Source of the DNA: Flavobacterium sp. 5
GTDB lineage: Bacteria > Bacteroidota > Bacteroidia > Flavobacteriales > Flavobacteriaceae
Assembly (NCBI RefSeq): GCF_002813295.1
Contig: NZ_PHUE01000001.1
Location: forward strand, 4,464,001-4,528,000
Length of the DNA stretch: 64,000 bases
Reading direction: 5' to 3'
Shown here: positions 1 to 8,847 of the stretch, one piece after another
Layout of the letters: every line of letters starts with the position of its first letter
Position numbering within the stretch: the stretch's first letter is position 1
Program-made: the position numbers and the translations under genes
The notes under the pieces: model-generated
Databases searched by the model: none
Told to the model about the DNA's origin: nothing
What the model saw: only the letters and a program-made list of their open reading frames with translations

Positions 1-464
1 TTAATTCTGATGGAAGACGAATTAAAAGACATATTATAATTAAAGCCAGCAGTATTCGTTTTCTAAAAGAAGAAGAGCTTAATGAATTTAAAAAAATAGA
101 ATTTTTGAGAGCTTATATTGAGACTCGTAAAATTGAAATTGATAACTATAATAACAGCCATGAAATTGATAAAAGTCTGGCTATAAATGGAAGAAATCTA
201 ACTAATTTTGGTTTGTTTCGTAAATATATTACCCAATACCTTCATCAAACTCCTGGTATAAATAAAGACATGACGATGATTTGCAGGCAATTACAACCAA
301 CTCCTTATGGTGTACCTCTTGAAGTTTATGCTTTTTCAAAAGACAAACGTTTTGAAAATTACGAATACATCATGGCAGATATATTTGATCACGTTATTGC
401 TTCGGTTTCCTATTTTGATCTGGAAATTTTTGTAATGCCTGCTGAAAATATTGTTAAGGCTTAA
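1..464 (+). CDS. MscS-family mechanosensitive channel (YbdG-like), C-terminal part
   Basis: The reading frame is open from base 3, so the gene starts before the window and only about 153 C-terminal residues are visible. The visible part starts with an NSDGRRIKR segment, followed by SSIRFL and an IETRKIEID region, which matches the cytoplasmic beta/C-terminal domain of YbdG-type small-conductance mechanosensitive channels. Such channels release solutes across the inner membrane on hypo-osmotic shock. The transmembrane pore lies outside the window. The internal ATG at 105 is not the true start because the frame and the homologous sequence continue upstream. The assignment rests on remembered family sequence, so it is good but not certain. 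Confidence 0.8.
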   Translation, partial: NSDGRRIKRHIIIKASSIRFLKEEELNEFKKIEFLRAYIETRKIEIDNYNNSHEIDKSLAINGRNLTNFGLFRKYITQYLHQTPGINKDMTMICRQLQPTPYGVPLEVYAFSKDKRFENYEYIMADIFDHVIASVSYFDLEIFVMPAENIVKA

Positions 465-475
465 CTCTAGGGTGC

Positions 476-859
476 TTATAACCGGTCTTTTACAAACTCA
501 ATTTCAGTTTTTCCGTGAGATTTTGGTTTGCCATCTTCACCAAGGTTAACCATTGTGGTGCTGTCTATAGTAATGATTGTTTCGCGAGTCATCATATTTC
601 TGGCTTCACATTTTAATTCGAGAGAACTACGCCCAAATTTAACTACATCTATTCCAATTTCGATTATATCCCCTTGTCTGGCAGAACTTCTAAAATTTAT
701 TTCGGACATGTGTTTGGTTACAATTCTGGAATTTTCTAATTGTATAATGGTGTATAAAGCTAGTTCTTCATCAAGCCAGGCTAATAATTTTCCTCCAAAT
801 AAAGTTCCGTTAGGGTTTAGGTCTTCTGGTTTTACCCATTTTCTAGTATGAAATCTCAT
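476..859 (-). CDS. Acyl-CoA thioesterase, hotdog fold (YciA/ACOT type)
   Basis: This 127-residue protein is the size of a single-hotdog acyl-CoA thioesterase. The N-terminal segment NPNGTLFGGKLLAWLDEELAL carries the family's typical N-x-x-G-x-x-F/GG-x-L-W-x-D pattern, in which the Asp/Glu after LLAWLDE is the usual catalytic region, and HMSEINFRSSARQGDIIE fits the following strand. The reaction is hydrolysis of acyl-CoA to a free fatty acid and CoA in the cytoplasm; the chain-length preference cannot be read from the sequence. It is convergent with the channel gene (stop codons 11 nt apart). The antisense frame at 528-851 is a shadow. Confidence 0.85.
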   Translation of the reverse strand: MRFHTRKWVKPEDLNPNGTLFGGKLLAWLDEELALYTIIQLENSRIVTKHMSEINFRSSARQGDIIEIGIDVVKFGRSSLELKCEARNMMTRETIITIDSTTMVNLGEDGKPKSHGKTEIEFVKDRL

Positions 860-930
860 GTTTTTTTATTTAATAATGCTAAAATAAGATTTTGCTATCA
901 GTAAATTTTATATTTTTAAGAAAAAATAAG

Positions 931-1329
931 ATGAATCAGAGAGATAAAATAATCAAGGAAATTCGTGGAGAATCATTAGGAGAAACAAACATTCAGTCAT
1001 TATCAGATGAGTTGTTTCAAAATGAAGTGCTTAGACCTATTTTGAAATTACAGAATGATTTGTTTATTGCCTCCTTTTTAAATTACATCAGTAAATACAA
1101 AAGAGATTTTTATACCAGGACGGTTGAAAATAAGTTGAGTATTATTGAAAATGCAATTCAAAAAGATATTAAATTCAGAAATGCTTTAAAAGGGATGATT
1201 ATCGGATTATTTACAACTGAAGAATATGCGCTTTATATCAAAAATTCTTCGAGTTTAAATAAAAGGATGATGAATTTATTGATTGACAGATTGAAAAGTC
1301 AGGTTCAATTGTTTGATGTTGAAAGTTAG
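931..1329 (+). CDS. Small conserved protein of unknown function
   Basis: A 132-residue protein starting MNQRDKIIKEIRGESLGE. The start at 931 is preferred over an upstream in-frame TTG at 892 because the extra residues are AT-rich and look untranslated. The protein is mainly helical by eye (many K/E/I/L residues, no signal peptide, no membrane segment, no cysteine motif). I recall similar short proteins in Flavobacteriaceae, some with unreliable glyoxalase labels, but I see no VOC metal-ligand pattern here and assign no function. It is transcribed away from the thioesterase gene and is followed by a weak hairpin at 1359. Confidence 0.65.
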   Translation: MNQRDKIIKEIRGESLGETNIQSLSDELFQNEVLRPILKLQNDLFIASFLNYISKYKRDFYTRTVENKLSIIENAIQKDIKFRNALKGMIIGLFTTEEYALYIKNSSSLNKRMMNLLIDRLKSQVQLFDVES

Positions 1330-1659
1330 TTTTTTTCATTTTCTTAATGTAATAATGGTTACTATAGAATGTATTATAGTAAGTTTTTTACTGTATATTT
1401 TATTTTTTTTTTATTTTTGCCCTTCAACTATAGAGAAAACATTTTCTTAAAAAATTCTGATTTTTTCTGCTTTTTATTACGAGTTGCTTTTTATTTTTGA
1501 TAATAATTACTAAAACGTTTTATTACTTGTGAATTATGAATTTATTGCAATTAATTAGGAGTATAAATATATATATATTGTTTTTTTACTTATTATTGTA
1601 ATCTATTAATAAATATATTATTTGCAATTATTAGCTATTATTTTTAATATTTAGAAATT
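1330..1659. other. AT-rich intergenic region ahead of the glycoside operon
   Basis: About 330 bp with no open frame worth calling. It contains a short inverted repeat (1359-1382) behind the preceding gene, a TATTTTTG box at 1412-1419 that could be a Bacteroidota -7 element, and a run of alternating AT at about 1566-1580. I could not find a convincing -33/-7 pair or operator palindrome near the operon start. The operon's promoter should lie here, but its position is not decided by sequence alone. Confidence 0.5.
1359..1388 (+). terminator. Weak hairpin terminator
   Basis: TTACTATA at 1359-1366 and TATAGTAA at 1375-1382 form an 8-bp AT-rich stem with an 8-nt loop, followed by GTTTTTTA. It lies 30 nt after the stop of the small conserved gene. 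The stem is weak, so this is tentative. Confidence 0.4.
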
Positions 1660-2220
1660 ATGGAAAGACGTGAGGCACTAAAAAAAATAGCTTATTTAAT
1701 GGGCGGGGCAATTTCGACTACAACAATGGGGGTTTTATTTGAAAGTTTTACTGTATTCGAACCAGGAAAGAATACGTATTCCTATTTAGCAACAGATGAA
1801 GAAATTCTGGCTGAATTTGCTGAAATTATTTTGCCAACAACTTCATTATCTCCTGGTGCAAAAGCTGCTGGAGTTGGTGCATTAATACCATTAATTATAA
1901 AAGATTGCTATCCTCCAAAATTGCAGGAAGTTTTTAAGAATGGATTTGAAGCCATGCAGACTAAATGCAAAACAAAATTCAACAAAGAGTTCTTAAAACT
2001 TAATAATGAAGAAAAAAATCAACTCATGAATGAGTTGAAACAAGAAACTATTGATGCCAATAGTGAACCTTCTTTCTTTTTACTTGCTAGAGATCTAACC
2101 CTTTTAGGTTATTTCTCTTCTGAAATTGGGTGTACAATGGCTCGAGAATATTTACCTATTCCGGGAAGATATGATGGTGCTGTAGAATATAAACCAGGTC
2201 AGAAAGCTTGGGCAACATAG
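1660..2220 (+). CDS. Gluconate 2-dehydrogenase subunit 3 family protein (Tat-leader small subunit)
   Basis: A 186-residue protein beginning MERREALKKIAYLMGGA, a twin-arginine (RRxxLKK) leader followed by a hydrophobic stretch to about residue 30. The body (residues about 42-180) has the helical layout of the gluconate_2-dh3 family, with ATDEEILAEFAEIILP near its start. In FAD-dependent glucose and glucoside dehydrogenases this small subunit carries the Tat signal and helps export the GMC catalytic subunit, which lacks one. The next gene, 48 nt downstream, is exactly such a GMC protein without its own signal, so a two-subunit periplasmic or membrane-facing dehydrogenase is inferred. First gene of the ten-gene operon. 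Confidence 0.85.
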   Translation: MERREALKKIAYLMGGAISTTTMGVLFESFTVFEPGKNTYSYLATDEEILAEFAEIILPTTSLSPGAKAAGVGALIPLIIKDCYPPKLQEVFKNGFEAMQTKCKTKFNKEFLKLNNEEKNQLMNELKQETIDANSEPSFFLLARDLTLLGYFSSEIGCTMAREYLPIPGRYDGAVEYKPGQKAWAT

Positions 2221-2268
2221 TGCCGAAGTGCTGATGATTATTTTTTATTAATTCAAATAAAGGAACTC

Positions 2269-3972
2269 GTGAATATTAATACAGATTTAAAAAAACAAAA
2301 TACTTATGACGCAATCGTTATAGGTTCAGGAATAAGTGGCGGATGGGCAGCGAAAGAATTAACGCAAAAAGGGCTAAAAGTCCTAATGTTAGAACGCGGA
2401 GAAAATATTGAACATATTAAAGACTATGATTCGGCAATGAAAGCGCCTTGGGAAATAGCCTACTGTGGGAAAATGACCGAAGAACAAAAGAGAACACATC
2501 CAGTGCAAACCAGAGATTATCCATACAGCCAAGCCAATGAAAGCTGGTGGGTAAATGATTTGGAATGCCCATACACTGAAGATAAACGATTTGATTGGTA
2601 CAGAGGTTTTCATGTTGGTGGAAAGTCATTAATGTGGGGACGTCAAAGCTACCGTTTCAGTGATCACAACTTTGAAGATAATATAAAAGATGGTCATGGT
2701 AATGACTGGCCAATCCGATATAAAGATATTGCACCTTGGTATGATTATGTAGAAAAATTTGCTGGAATCAGTGGTCAGACAGAAAGTTGGCCTCTGTTGC
2801 CTGATGGTCAGTTTTTACCTCCAATGGATATGAATTGCGTTGAAAAATCAGTAAAAGAACGCATCGAAAAGCATTATAACAAATCCCGAATAATGACTAT
2901 TGGCCGTACGGCAAATCTGACAGTACCTCATTTAGGAAGAGGTAGTTGCCAGTATAGAAATTTATGCAGTAGAGGTTGTCCTTTTGGTGCCTATTTCAGT
3001 ACACAGTCTTCTACATTACCGGCTGCCATGGCAACAAAAAAACTAACAGTTCGTCCCTACTCTATCGTCAATCATATAATTTATGATAAAGAAACCAAAA
3101 AAGCCAAAGGCGTAATGGTTATTGATAGTCAGACTAATGAAAGTATGGAATTCTATGCTAAAATTGTTTTTGTAAATGGTTCAACACTAGGTTCCACTTT
3201 TGTTTTATTGAATTCAACTTCTGAGGCTCATCCAAATGGTTTAGGGAATGGAAGCGGACAACTTGGACACAATTTAATGGATCATCATTTTAGATGTGGC
3301 GCAGAAGGAACTGTTGAAGGTTTTGAAGATAAATATACTTATGGGCGAAGAGCCAACGGTATTTACATTCCAAGATACCAGAATTTTAATGATGATAAAA
3401 GAGATTATTTGCGAGGTTTTGGATATCAAGGAGCGGCAAGTAGAGGAAACTGGCATAAAGAAGTAGCTGAATTAGACTTTGGTGGAGATTTTAAAGAGAT
3501 TTTATCAAGACCTGCTGAGTCATGGACAATGGGATTAGGTGGTTTTGGAGAAATGCTTCCTTACTACGAAAACAAAGTTTACATTGATCATTCTAAAAAA
3601 GATAAGTGGGGACAACCCGTTTTAGCTATTGACTGTGAATACAAAGAAAATGAAGCCAAAATGCGTGAGGATATGATGTATGATGCTGTCGAAATGCTTG
3701 AAGCAGCAGGTGTCAAAAACGTAAAACCTTATGATAACGGTTGTTATCCAGGAATGACTATCCACGAAATGGGAACTGCCCGTATGGGTAATGATCCAAA
3801 AGAGTCCGTGTTGAACAAATGGAATCAAATGCATGAAGTAAGTAATGTATTTGTTACTGATGGTTCCTGCATGCCTTCAAGTGCTTGTCAAAATCCTTCA
3901 TTAACATATATGGCTTTGACTGCCAGAGCTTGTGATTATGCTGTAAAAGAATTAAAGAAAAAAAACATCTAG
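2269..3972 (+). CDS. GMC-family FAD oxidoreductase, probable glucoside 3-dehydrogenase catalytic subunit
   Basis: A 567-residue GMC oxidoreductase. The N-terminal Rossmann FAD motif is GSGISGG (about residues 19-25), and the C-terminal half has the GMC signature region HEMGTARMG and CQNPSLTYMALTAR. Residues C227, C233 and C237 form a CX5CX3C motif like the iron-sulfur-binding motif of bacterial FAD glucose dehydrogenases, suggesting electron transfer from FAD through a 3Fe-4S centre to a cytochrome. Glucoside 3-dehydrogenases of this type oxidise the C3 hydroxyl of a glucose unit; substrate choice here is inferred from neighbours. The start is GTG at 2269 behind AAAGGAA. No signal peptide, consistent with export together with the Tat-leader small subunit. 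Confidence 0.82.
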   Translation: MNINTDLKKQNTYDAIVIGSGISGGWAAKELTQKGLKVLMLERGENIEHIKDYDSAMKAPWEIAYCGKMTEEQKRTHPVQTRDYPYSQANESWWVNDLECPYTEDKRFDWYRGFHVGGKSLMWGRQSYRFSDHNFEDNIKDGHGNDWPIRYKDIAPWYDYVEKFAGISGQTESWPLLPDGQFLPPMDMNCVEKSVKERIEKHYNKSRIMTIGRTANLTVPHLGRGSCQYRNLCSRGCPFGAYFSTQSSTLPAAMATKKLTVRPYSIVNHIIYDKETKKAKGVMVIDSQTNESMEFYAKIVFVNGSTLGSTFVLLNSTSEAHPNGLGNGSGQLGHNLMDHHFRCGAEGTVEGFEDKYTYGRRANGIYIPRYQNFNDDKRDYLRGFGYQGAASRGNWHKEVAELDFGGDFKEILSRPAESWTMGLGGFGEMLPYYENKVYIDHSKKDKWGQPVLAIDCEYKENEAKMREDMMYDAVEMLEAAGVKNVKPYDNGCYPGMTIHEMGTARMGNDPKESVLNKWNQMHEVSNVFVTDGSCMPSSACQNPSLTYMALTARACDYAVKELKKKNI

Positions 3973-3989
3973 ACGAGGATTATTCGAAT

Positions 3990-5144
3990 ATGAGAAAATT
4001 AAAAATGGGAATGATTGGCGGCGGCAAAAATGCTTTTATCGGAGCAGTACATCGCATTGCAGCAAATATGGATGGATTAATTGAACTGCATTGTGGTGCA
4101 TTTAGCTCCAATCCTGATGTATCCCTTGAATCCGGTAAAGAATTAGGTTTGTCTCAAGATAAATGTTATGAATCCTATATTCAAATGATTGAAATCGAAG
4201 CAAAGCTCGTTCCTGAGGAAAGAATGGACTTCGTTTCAATAGTGACTCCAAATCATGCACACTTTGCTCCTGCTATGTTAGCATTAGAGAATGGTTTTCA
4301 TGTTGTTTTGGACAAACCCATGACTTTAAGTCTGGCTGAGGCAAAATTATTAGAACAAAAAGTAAAAGATACTGGACTTTATCTGTGTCTGACACATACC
4401 TATGCTGGTTATCCGATGGTGAAACAAGCCAGAAATATGGTAGCTGAAAATGATTTCGGTGCTATTCGAAAAATAATGGTTGAATACCCACAAGGCTGGT
4501 TAAGTACTGACTTTGAAAATGCTGGAAACAAACAGGCTGTTTGGAGAACAGATCCATCCAAAAGTGGAATCAGTGGATGTATGGGAGACATCGGAACTCA
4601 TGCGGCACATTTAGCAGAATATATTTCAGGATTGAAAATTACTCAAATCTGTGCCGATATTAATACTGTCGTTGCCAACAGAAGATTGGATGATGACGGA
4701 AACGTACTGCTTAAATTTGATAATGGTGCTAATGGGATCTTAGTGGCCAGTCAAATCGCCGCTGGTGAAGAAAATAGCTTAAAAATTAAAGTATATGGAG
4801 AAAAAGGCGGTCTGGAATGGCATCAAATGGAACCAAATACTCTAGTGGTGAAATGGTTAGATGCACCTGCTCAATTGTATCGTACAGGAAACGGTTATTT
4901 ATCACCAATTGCTGCTTTTAATACCAGAATTCCAAGTGGGCATCCAGAAGGATATTTGGAAGCTTTTGGAAATTTATATAAAAATTTTGCACTGACTTTA
5001 CAGGCAAAATTAGCGGGTGAAAAACCAACGGAAACAATGCTTGATTTTCCAACAGTAGCAGATGGTGTTCGAGGAATGGCTTTTATAGAAAATGTAATTG
5101 CTTCTGGAAAATCAACTCAAAAATGGACTGAATTTATAATTTAA
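3990..5144 (+). CDS. Gfo/Idh/MocA family oxidoreductase (cytoplasmic)
   Basis: A 384-residue NAD(P)-dependent oxidoreductase. The N-terminal nucleotide-binding loop is GMIGGGKNAFIGAVH, and the family's catalytic Lys-Pro motif is D108-K109-P110 in place of the more usual EKP. The C-terminal half carries GDIGTHAAHLAEYISG, the typical region with the catalytic Asp and His. There is no signal peptide, so it should act in the cytoplasm. In this operon it most plausibly reduces, or reversibly interconverts, a keto-sugar released from the 3-keto-glycoside. It starts 17 nt after the GMC gene and is followed after 10 nt by a TIM-barrel isomerase. The exact substrate is not determined by the sequence. 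Confidence 0.87.
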   Translation: MRKLKMGMIGGGKNAFIGAVHRIAANMDGLIELHCGAFSSNPDVSLESGKELGLSQDKCYESYIQMIEIEAKLVPEERMDFVSIVTPNHAHFAPAMLALENGFHVVLDKPMTLSLAEAKLLEQKVKDTGLYLCLTHTYAGYPMVKQARNMVAENDFGAIRKIMVEYPQGWLSTDFENAGNKQAVWRTDPSKSGISGCMGDIGTHAAHLAEYISGLKITQICADINTVVANRRLDDDGNVLLKFDNGANGILVASQIAAGEENSLKIKVYGEKGGLEWHQMEPNTLVVKWLDAPAQLYRTGNGYLSPIAAFNTRIPSGHPEGYLEAFGNLYKNFALTLQAKLAGEKPTETMLDFPTVADGVRGMAFIENVIASGKSTQKWTEFII

Positions 5145-5154
5145 ATCATATCAA

Positions 5155-6207
5155 ATGACCACAATGCAAGGACCTGCGGTTTTTTTAGCACAATTTATAT
5201 CTGATGAAGCTCCTTTTAATTCTTTAGAAGGAATTTGCCAATGGGCTGCTAATCTAGATTTTAAAGGTATACAGATTCCAACATTAGATTCTCGTTTTAT
5301 TGATTTAAAAAAAGCAGCTGAGAGTAAAACGTATGCTGATGAACTTACAGGTACTGTTGCTTCCTACGGATTAAAAATATCTGAGCTTTCAACCCATTTG
5401 CAAGGTCAGCTAGTCGCTGTTCATCCAGCTTATGATGATTTCTTTGACGGATTTGCTCCTCAGACTTTGCGAGGTAACCCAAAAGCAAGACAAGAATGGG
5501 CAGTGCAACAGTTGCACTATGCTGCAAAAGCTTCTCAAAATTTAGGACTTAATGCACATGCTACTTTTAGCGGTTCATTATTATGGCAATATTTTCATCC
5601 TTGGCCACAGCGTCCACCAGGTTTAATTGAAGATGGATTCAAAGAACTGGCAAATCGCTGGTTGCCAATCCTTAATGAATTTGATAAAAATGGCGTGGAT
5701 GTCTGCTATGAAATTCATCCAGGAGAAGATTTATTTGATGGTGAAACTTATGAAATGTTTCTCAAAGCCGTAAACAATCATGAACGCGCCTGCATATTGT
5801 ATGACCCTTCACATTTTGTTCTCCAGCAATTGGATTATATTCAATACATCGATTTTTATCATGAACGAATTAGAGCTTTTCACGTAAAAGATGCAGAATT
5901 TAATCCAACAGGAAAACAAGGAACTTTTGGAGGGTATCAAAGTTGGTTAAATCGTGCAGGACGTTATCGTTCGCCTGGTGATGGCCAAATTGATTTTAAA
6001 ACCATTTTCAGCAAATTAGCACAATATGACTATAAAGGCTGGGCTGTAATGGAATGGGAATGCTGTCTAAAAAATCAAGAAGATGGAGCTCGTGAAGGAG
6101 CTGAATTTATAAAAAAACACATTATCAAAGTAACAGATAAAGCTTTTGATGATTTTGCAGCGGTAGAGACCAATTCACAGCTTAATAGAAAAAATCTAGG
6201 ATTATAA
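5155..6207 (+). CDS. Sugar phosphate isomerase/epimerase family TIM-barrel protein (cytoplasmic)
   Basis: A 350-residue AP-endonuclease-2-type TIM barrel. The four metal-ligand regions are visible in order: an E in CYEIHPGED, a D/H in LYDPSHF, an H in FHVKDAEF and the terminal E in VMEWEC. Family members isomerise or epimerise keto sugars with a divalent metal. No signal peptide is present, so this is the cytoplasmic isomerase of the operon. The start at 5155 is followed by a second in-frame ATG at 5164, and either could be used. Its role on a 3-keto sugar is inferred from the GMC, Gfo/Idh and DUF1080 neighbours; the family is broad and the substrate is open. Confidence 0.85.
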   Translation: MTTMQGPAVFLAQFISDEAPFNSLEGICQWAANLDFKGIQIPTLDSRFIDLKKAAESKTYADELTGTVASYGLKISELSTHLQGQLVAVHPAYDDFFDGFAPQTLRGNPKARQEWAVQQLHYAAKASQNLGLNAHATFSGSLLWQYFHPWPQRPPGLIEDGFKELANRWLPILNEFDKNGVDVCYEIHPGEDLFDGETYEMFLKAVNNHERACILYDPSHFVLQQLDYIQYIDFYHERIRAFHVKDAEFNPTGKQGTFGGYQSWLNRAGRYRSPGDGQIDFKTIFSKLAQYDYKGWAVMEWECCLKNQEDGAREGAEFIKKHIIKVTDKAFDDFAAVETNSQLNRKNLGL

Positions 6208-6225
6208 AACAATAAATAAAAACAT

Positions 6226-6591
6226 ATGAAAATTAAAATTTTAGTAGCAATACTGATTATAGGTGGTTTAAGTTCTTTCTCTGATATTCAAACAATGCCA
6301 AATAAATATAGTAGCGTTAAAGATAATGACCAACCTTCTGAAGGAGAAAAATTAATGGCTAAATTAGATTGTGCCACTTGTCATAAAATAGATAAAAAAG
6401 TAGTAGGTCCCTCCTATTTAGATATTGCCAAAAAATATCCAACAAATGACAAAAATATTAATTATTTATCTGATAAAATTATTAAAGGAGGTTCTGGAGT
6501 CTGGGGTGGAATACCTATGGCAGCACATAGCGCATTAAAAAAAGATGATGCAAAAAAAATTGCTAAATACATTCTCTCATTGAATAAATAA
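6226..6591 (+). CDS. Small secreted c-type cytochrome
   Basis: A 121-residue protein with an N-terminal hydrophobic signal sequence (about residues 1-18) and a single haem-c motif C49-A-T-C52-H53. M98 in GGIPMAAH is the likely distal haem ligand, as in class I cytochromes c of the c551/c552 kind. It should be exported and haem-loaded in the periplasm. The operon position between a dehydrogenase and its downstream enzymes suggests it accepts electrons from the GMC flavoprotein and passes them to the respiratory chain. Spacing to neighbours is 18 and 14 nt. Confidence 0.9.
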   Translation: MKIKILVAILIIGGLSSFSDIQTMPNKYSSVKDNDQPSEGEKLMAKLDCATCHKIDKKVVGPSYLDIAKKYPTNDKNINYLSDKIIKGGSGVWGGIPMAAHSALKKDDAKKIAKYILSLNK

Positions 6592-6605
6592 ATTGAAAAC
6601 TATTT

Positions 6606-8069
6606 ATGGATCAAGATTTAAATAAAAAAAATGAACCAGAATCTACTATTCGTAGGGATTTTTTTAAAAAAGGTGTTCTGGCAACTGCTGGCTTAATGAT
6701 TATTCCCAGGCATGTCATGGGAAGAGGTTTTGTAGCGCCGAGTGACCGATTATTAATTGCCAGTATTGGTGTTGGTGGAAAAGGAAGGTCAGATATAGGT
6801 TCTTTTGAAAAAAGTGGTCTTGCAAATGTTGCTTATTTGTGTGATGTTGATACTAGAAGAGCTTCCGATAGTGTGAAATCTTTGCCTAAAGCTAAATTTT
6901 ACAAGGATTGGCGCGAAATGCTGGACAAAGAGCATAAAAACTTTGATGCCGTTTCAGTTTCTACACCCGATCATAATCATGCTATTCAGGCATTTTCAGC
7001 CATGCAATTAGGTAAACATGTATATGTGCAAAAACCAATGGCACATGATATTTACGAAGCTCACATGATGACTCAAGCGGCTGCTCGCTACAAAGTAGTT
7101 ACGCAAATGGGAAATCAAGGATCTTCAAATGATGGTACTCGAATTCTAAAAGAATGGTACGATGCAGATTTAATTGGGGATGTACATACTGTTTATGCCT
7201 GGACAGATAGACCAGTTTGGCCACAAGGGATTCCTTGGTCAACAGCAAAAACTGAAATTCCTAAAGAATTAGATTGGGATTTATGGCTGGGAACTGCTCC
7301 GAATAAAAATTATGTTGACAAATTAGTACCTTTCAACTGGCGTGGTTGGTGGGATTATGGAACAGGCGCTTTGGGAGATATGGGTTGTCACTTAATGGAA
7401 GCACCATTTTCTGTATTGAATTTAAAATACGCAAAAGATGTACAATGTAGCGTTGGTTCAGTTTATGTTGACGAGTTTAGAAGAGGATATTTCCCTGATA
7501 GTTGTCCTCCCTCCAGCCATGTGACATTAACGTTTCCAAAAACTGATAAAACGAAAGGCGATATTAAAATGCATTGGATGGATGGTGGTATTCAGCCAGA
7601 ACGCCCAGAAGAATTAGGAGCTAACGAGATATTTGGTGATGGAGGAAATGGAACTTTATTCATTGGTACCAAAGGGAAAATGCTTTGCGATACGTATAGT
7701 GAAAACCCAAGGTTATTACCTTTAAGCCGTAATGAAAATCTAAAAATAGCCGAAAAATATCCTAGAGTAAAAGATGGTGCTAATGGTCATCAAAAACAAT
7801 GGATAGAAGGTTGTATTGCTGGATATGGAAAAAAAGAGTTGAGTTCGCCTTTTGAGCTTGCTGGTCCTTTAACAGAAGCTTTATTAATGGCTAATCTTGC
7901 CGTTAGAGGTTATGATTTACATAAAGAGGTATTAGGAGAAGATGTGTATCCAGGTCGTTCTGTTAAACTACTTTGGGATAATGAATCTAAGAAAGTAACG
8001 AATGTAGACGATGTCAATCAATTTGTAAAACGAAATTATAGAGAAGGTTGGAAAAACCTAAGTTTTTAA
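6606..8069 (+). CDS. Gfo/Idh/MocA family oxidoreductase with Tat-like leader
   Basis: A 487-residue member of the long, exported Bacteroidota branch of the Gfo/Idh/MocA family. The leader has a twin arginine region (TIRRDFFKKGVLATAGLMII), so the folded, cofactor-loaded protein is probably exported. The Rossmann loop is ASIGVGGKGRSDIG, and the catalytic Lys-Pro motif is Q142-K143-P144 instead of EKP. GALGDMGCHLMEAPF supplies the usual Asp/His region. Exported relatives bind NAD tightly and can act on glycosides without free cofactor, so this protein may be a second glycoside oxidoreductase or the C3 epimerising/reducing partner. The precise substrate is unknown. Confidence 0.85.
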   Translation: MDQDLNKKNEPESTIRRDFFKKGVLATAGLMIIPRHVMGRGFVAPSDRLLIASIGVGGKGRSDIGSFEKSGLANVAYLCDVDTRRASDSVKSLPKAKFYKDWREMLDKEHKNFDAVSVSTPDHNHAIQAFSAMQLGKHVYVQKPMAHDIYEAHMMTQAAARYKVVTQMGNQGSSNDGTRILKEWYDADLIGDVHTVYAWTDRPVWPQGIPWSTAKTEIPKELDWDLWLGTAPNKNYVDKLVPFNWRGWWDYGTGALGDMGCHLMEAPFSVLNLKYAKDVQCSVGSVYVDEFRRGYFPDSCPPSSHVTLTFPKTDKTKGDIKMHWMDGGIQPERPEELGANEIFGDGGNGTLFIGTKGKMLCDTYSENPRLLPLSRNENLKIAEKYPRVKDGANGHQKQWIEGCIAGYGKKELSSPFELAGPLTEALLMANLAVRGYDLHKEVLGEDVYPGRSVKLLWDNESKKVTNVDDVNQFVKRNYREGWKNLSF

Positions 8070-8095
8070 AATATTAAAAAATAAATATTAAAATC

Positions 8096-8806
8096 ATGAA
8101 AAAAATTATTATTACAGTATTAGCATTTACTTTATTTCAAACATTACAAGCTCAAAAAGGCTTTAAACCTCTTTTTGATGGCAAAACTACAACTGGTTGG
8201 CATACATATGGTAAAACTTCGGCTAGTGCTGGTTGGAAAGTTGAAGATGGCGTCTTACATTTTGACCCAGAAGCGGCCAAAAATGGACAAGGAGGCGATT
8301 TATTAACTGATTTAGAATATGAAAATTTTCATTTAAAAGTAGATTGGAAAGTGGCACCAAATGCTAACAGTGGAATTATTTTTTATGTTAATGACAATCC
8401 ACAAAAATATAAAAACACTTATGAAACTGGTTTAGAAATGCAGGTTTTAGATAATGATGGACATCCTGATGGGAAAATTACTAAACACCGTGCTGGTGAT
8501 TTATATGATTTAATTCAAAGTAAATCAGAACCAGTTAAACCAGTTGGAGAATGGAATACTGCCGAAGTTGTATGTAAAAATGGAAAATTGACTTTGGTTT
8601 TAAATGGAGTTATTGTTGTTGAATCAGTACTTTGGGATGATAATTTTAAAGCATTGGTTGCAGGAAGTAAATTTGCTGCTTGGCCTGGTTTTGGAACTTT
8701 CAAAAAAGGTCATATTGCTTTGCAAGATCATGGTAATAACGTTTGGTATCGTAATATTATGATTAAAGAGTGGAATACGATGGAAACCACAACTGGCTGT
8801 AAATAA
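8096..8806 (+). CDS. DUF1080 / 3-keto-disaccharide hydrolase family protein
   Basis: A 236-residue secreted protein with a Sec signal peptide ending at LQAQ (about residue 19). The mature protein begins GFKPLFDGKTTTGWHTYG, the hallmark start of the DUF1080 concanavalin-like domain, and continues with GGDLLTDLEYENFHLKVDWKV and NSGIIF, all typical. The family has been renamed after members that hydrolyse 3-keto-disaccharides, cleaving the glycosidic bond after C3 oxidation. Its location between an exported Gfo/Idh protein and a sugar permease fits this role well. It is the key enzyme that separates this operon from an ordinary dehydrogenase cluster. Confidence 0.87.
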   Translation: MKKIIITVLAFTLFQTLQAQKGFKPLFDGKTTTGWHTYGKTSASAGWKVEDGVLHFDPEAAKNGQGGDLLTDLEYENFHLKVDWKVAPNANSGIIFYVNDNPQKYKNTYETGLEMQVLDNDGHPDGKITKHRAGDLYDLIQSKSEPVKPVGEWNTAEVVCKNGKLTLVLNGVIVVESVLWDDNFKALVAGSKFAAWPGFGTFKKGHIALQDHGNNVWYRNIMIKEWNTMETTTGCK

Positions 8807-8847
8807 TTGTTCCAAAAGAAATACTAACTAAAAACCTGCTTCTCTTT

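Noticed and set aside
528..851. Plus-strand frame of 107 codons opposite the thioesterase gene
   Set aside because: It is the antisense of a well-supported hotdog thioesterase and has no motif, leader or ribosome-binding context of its own.
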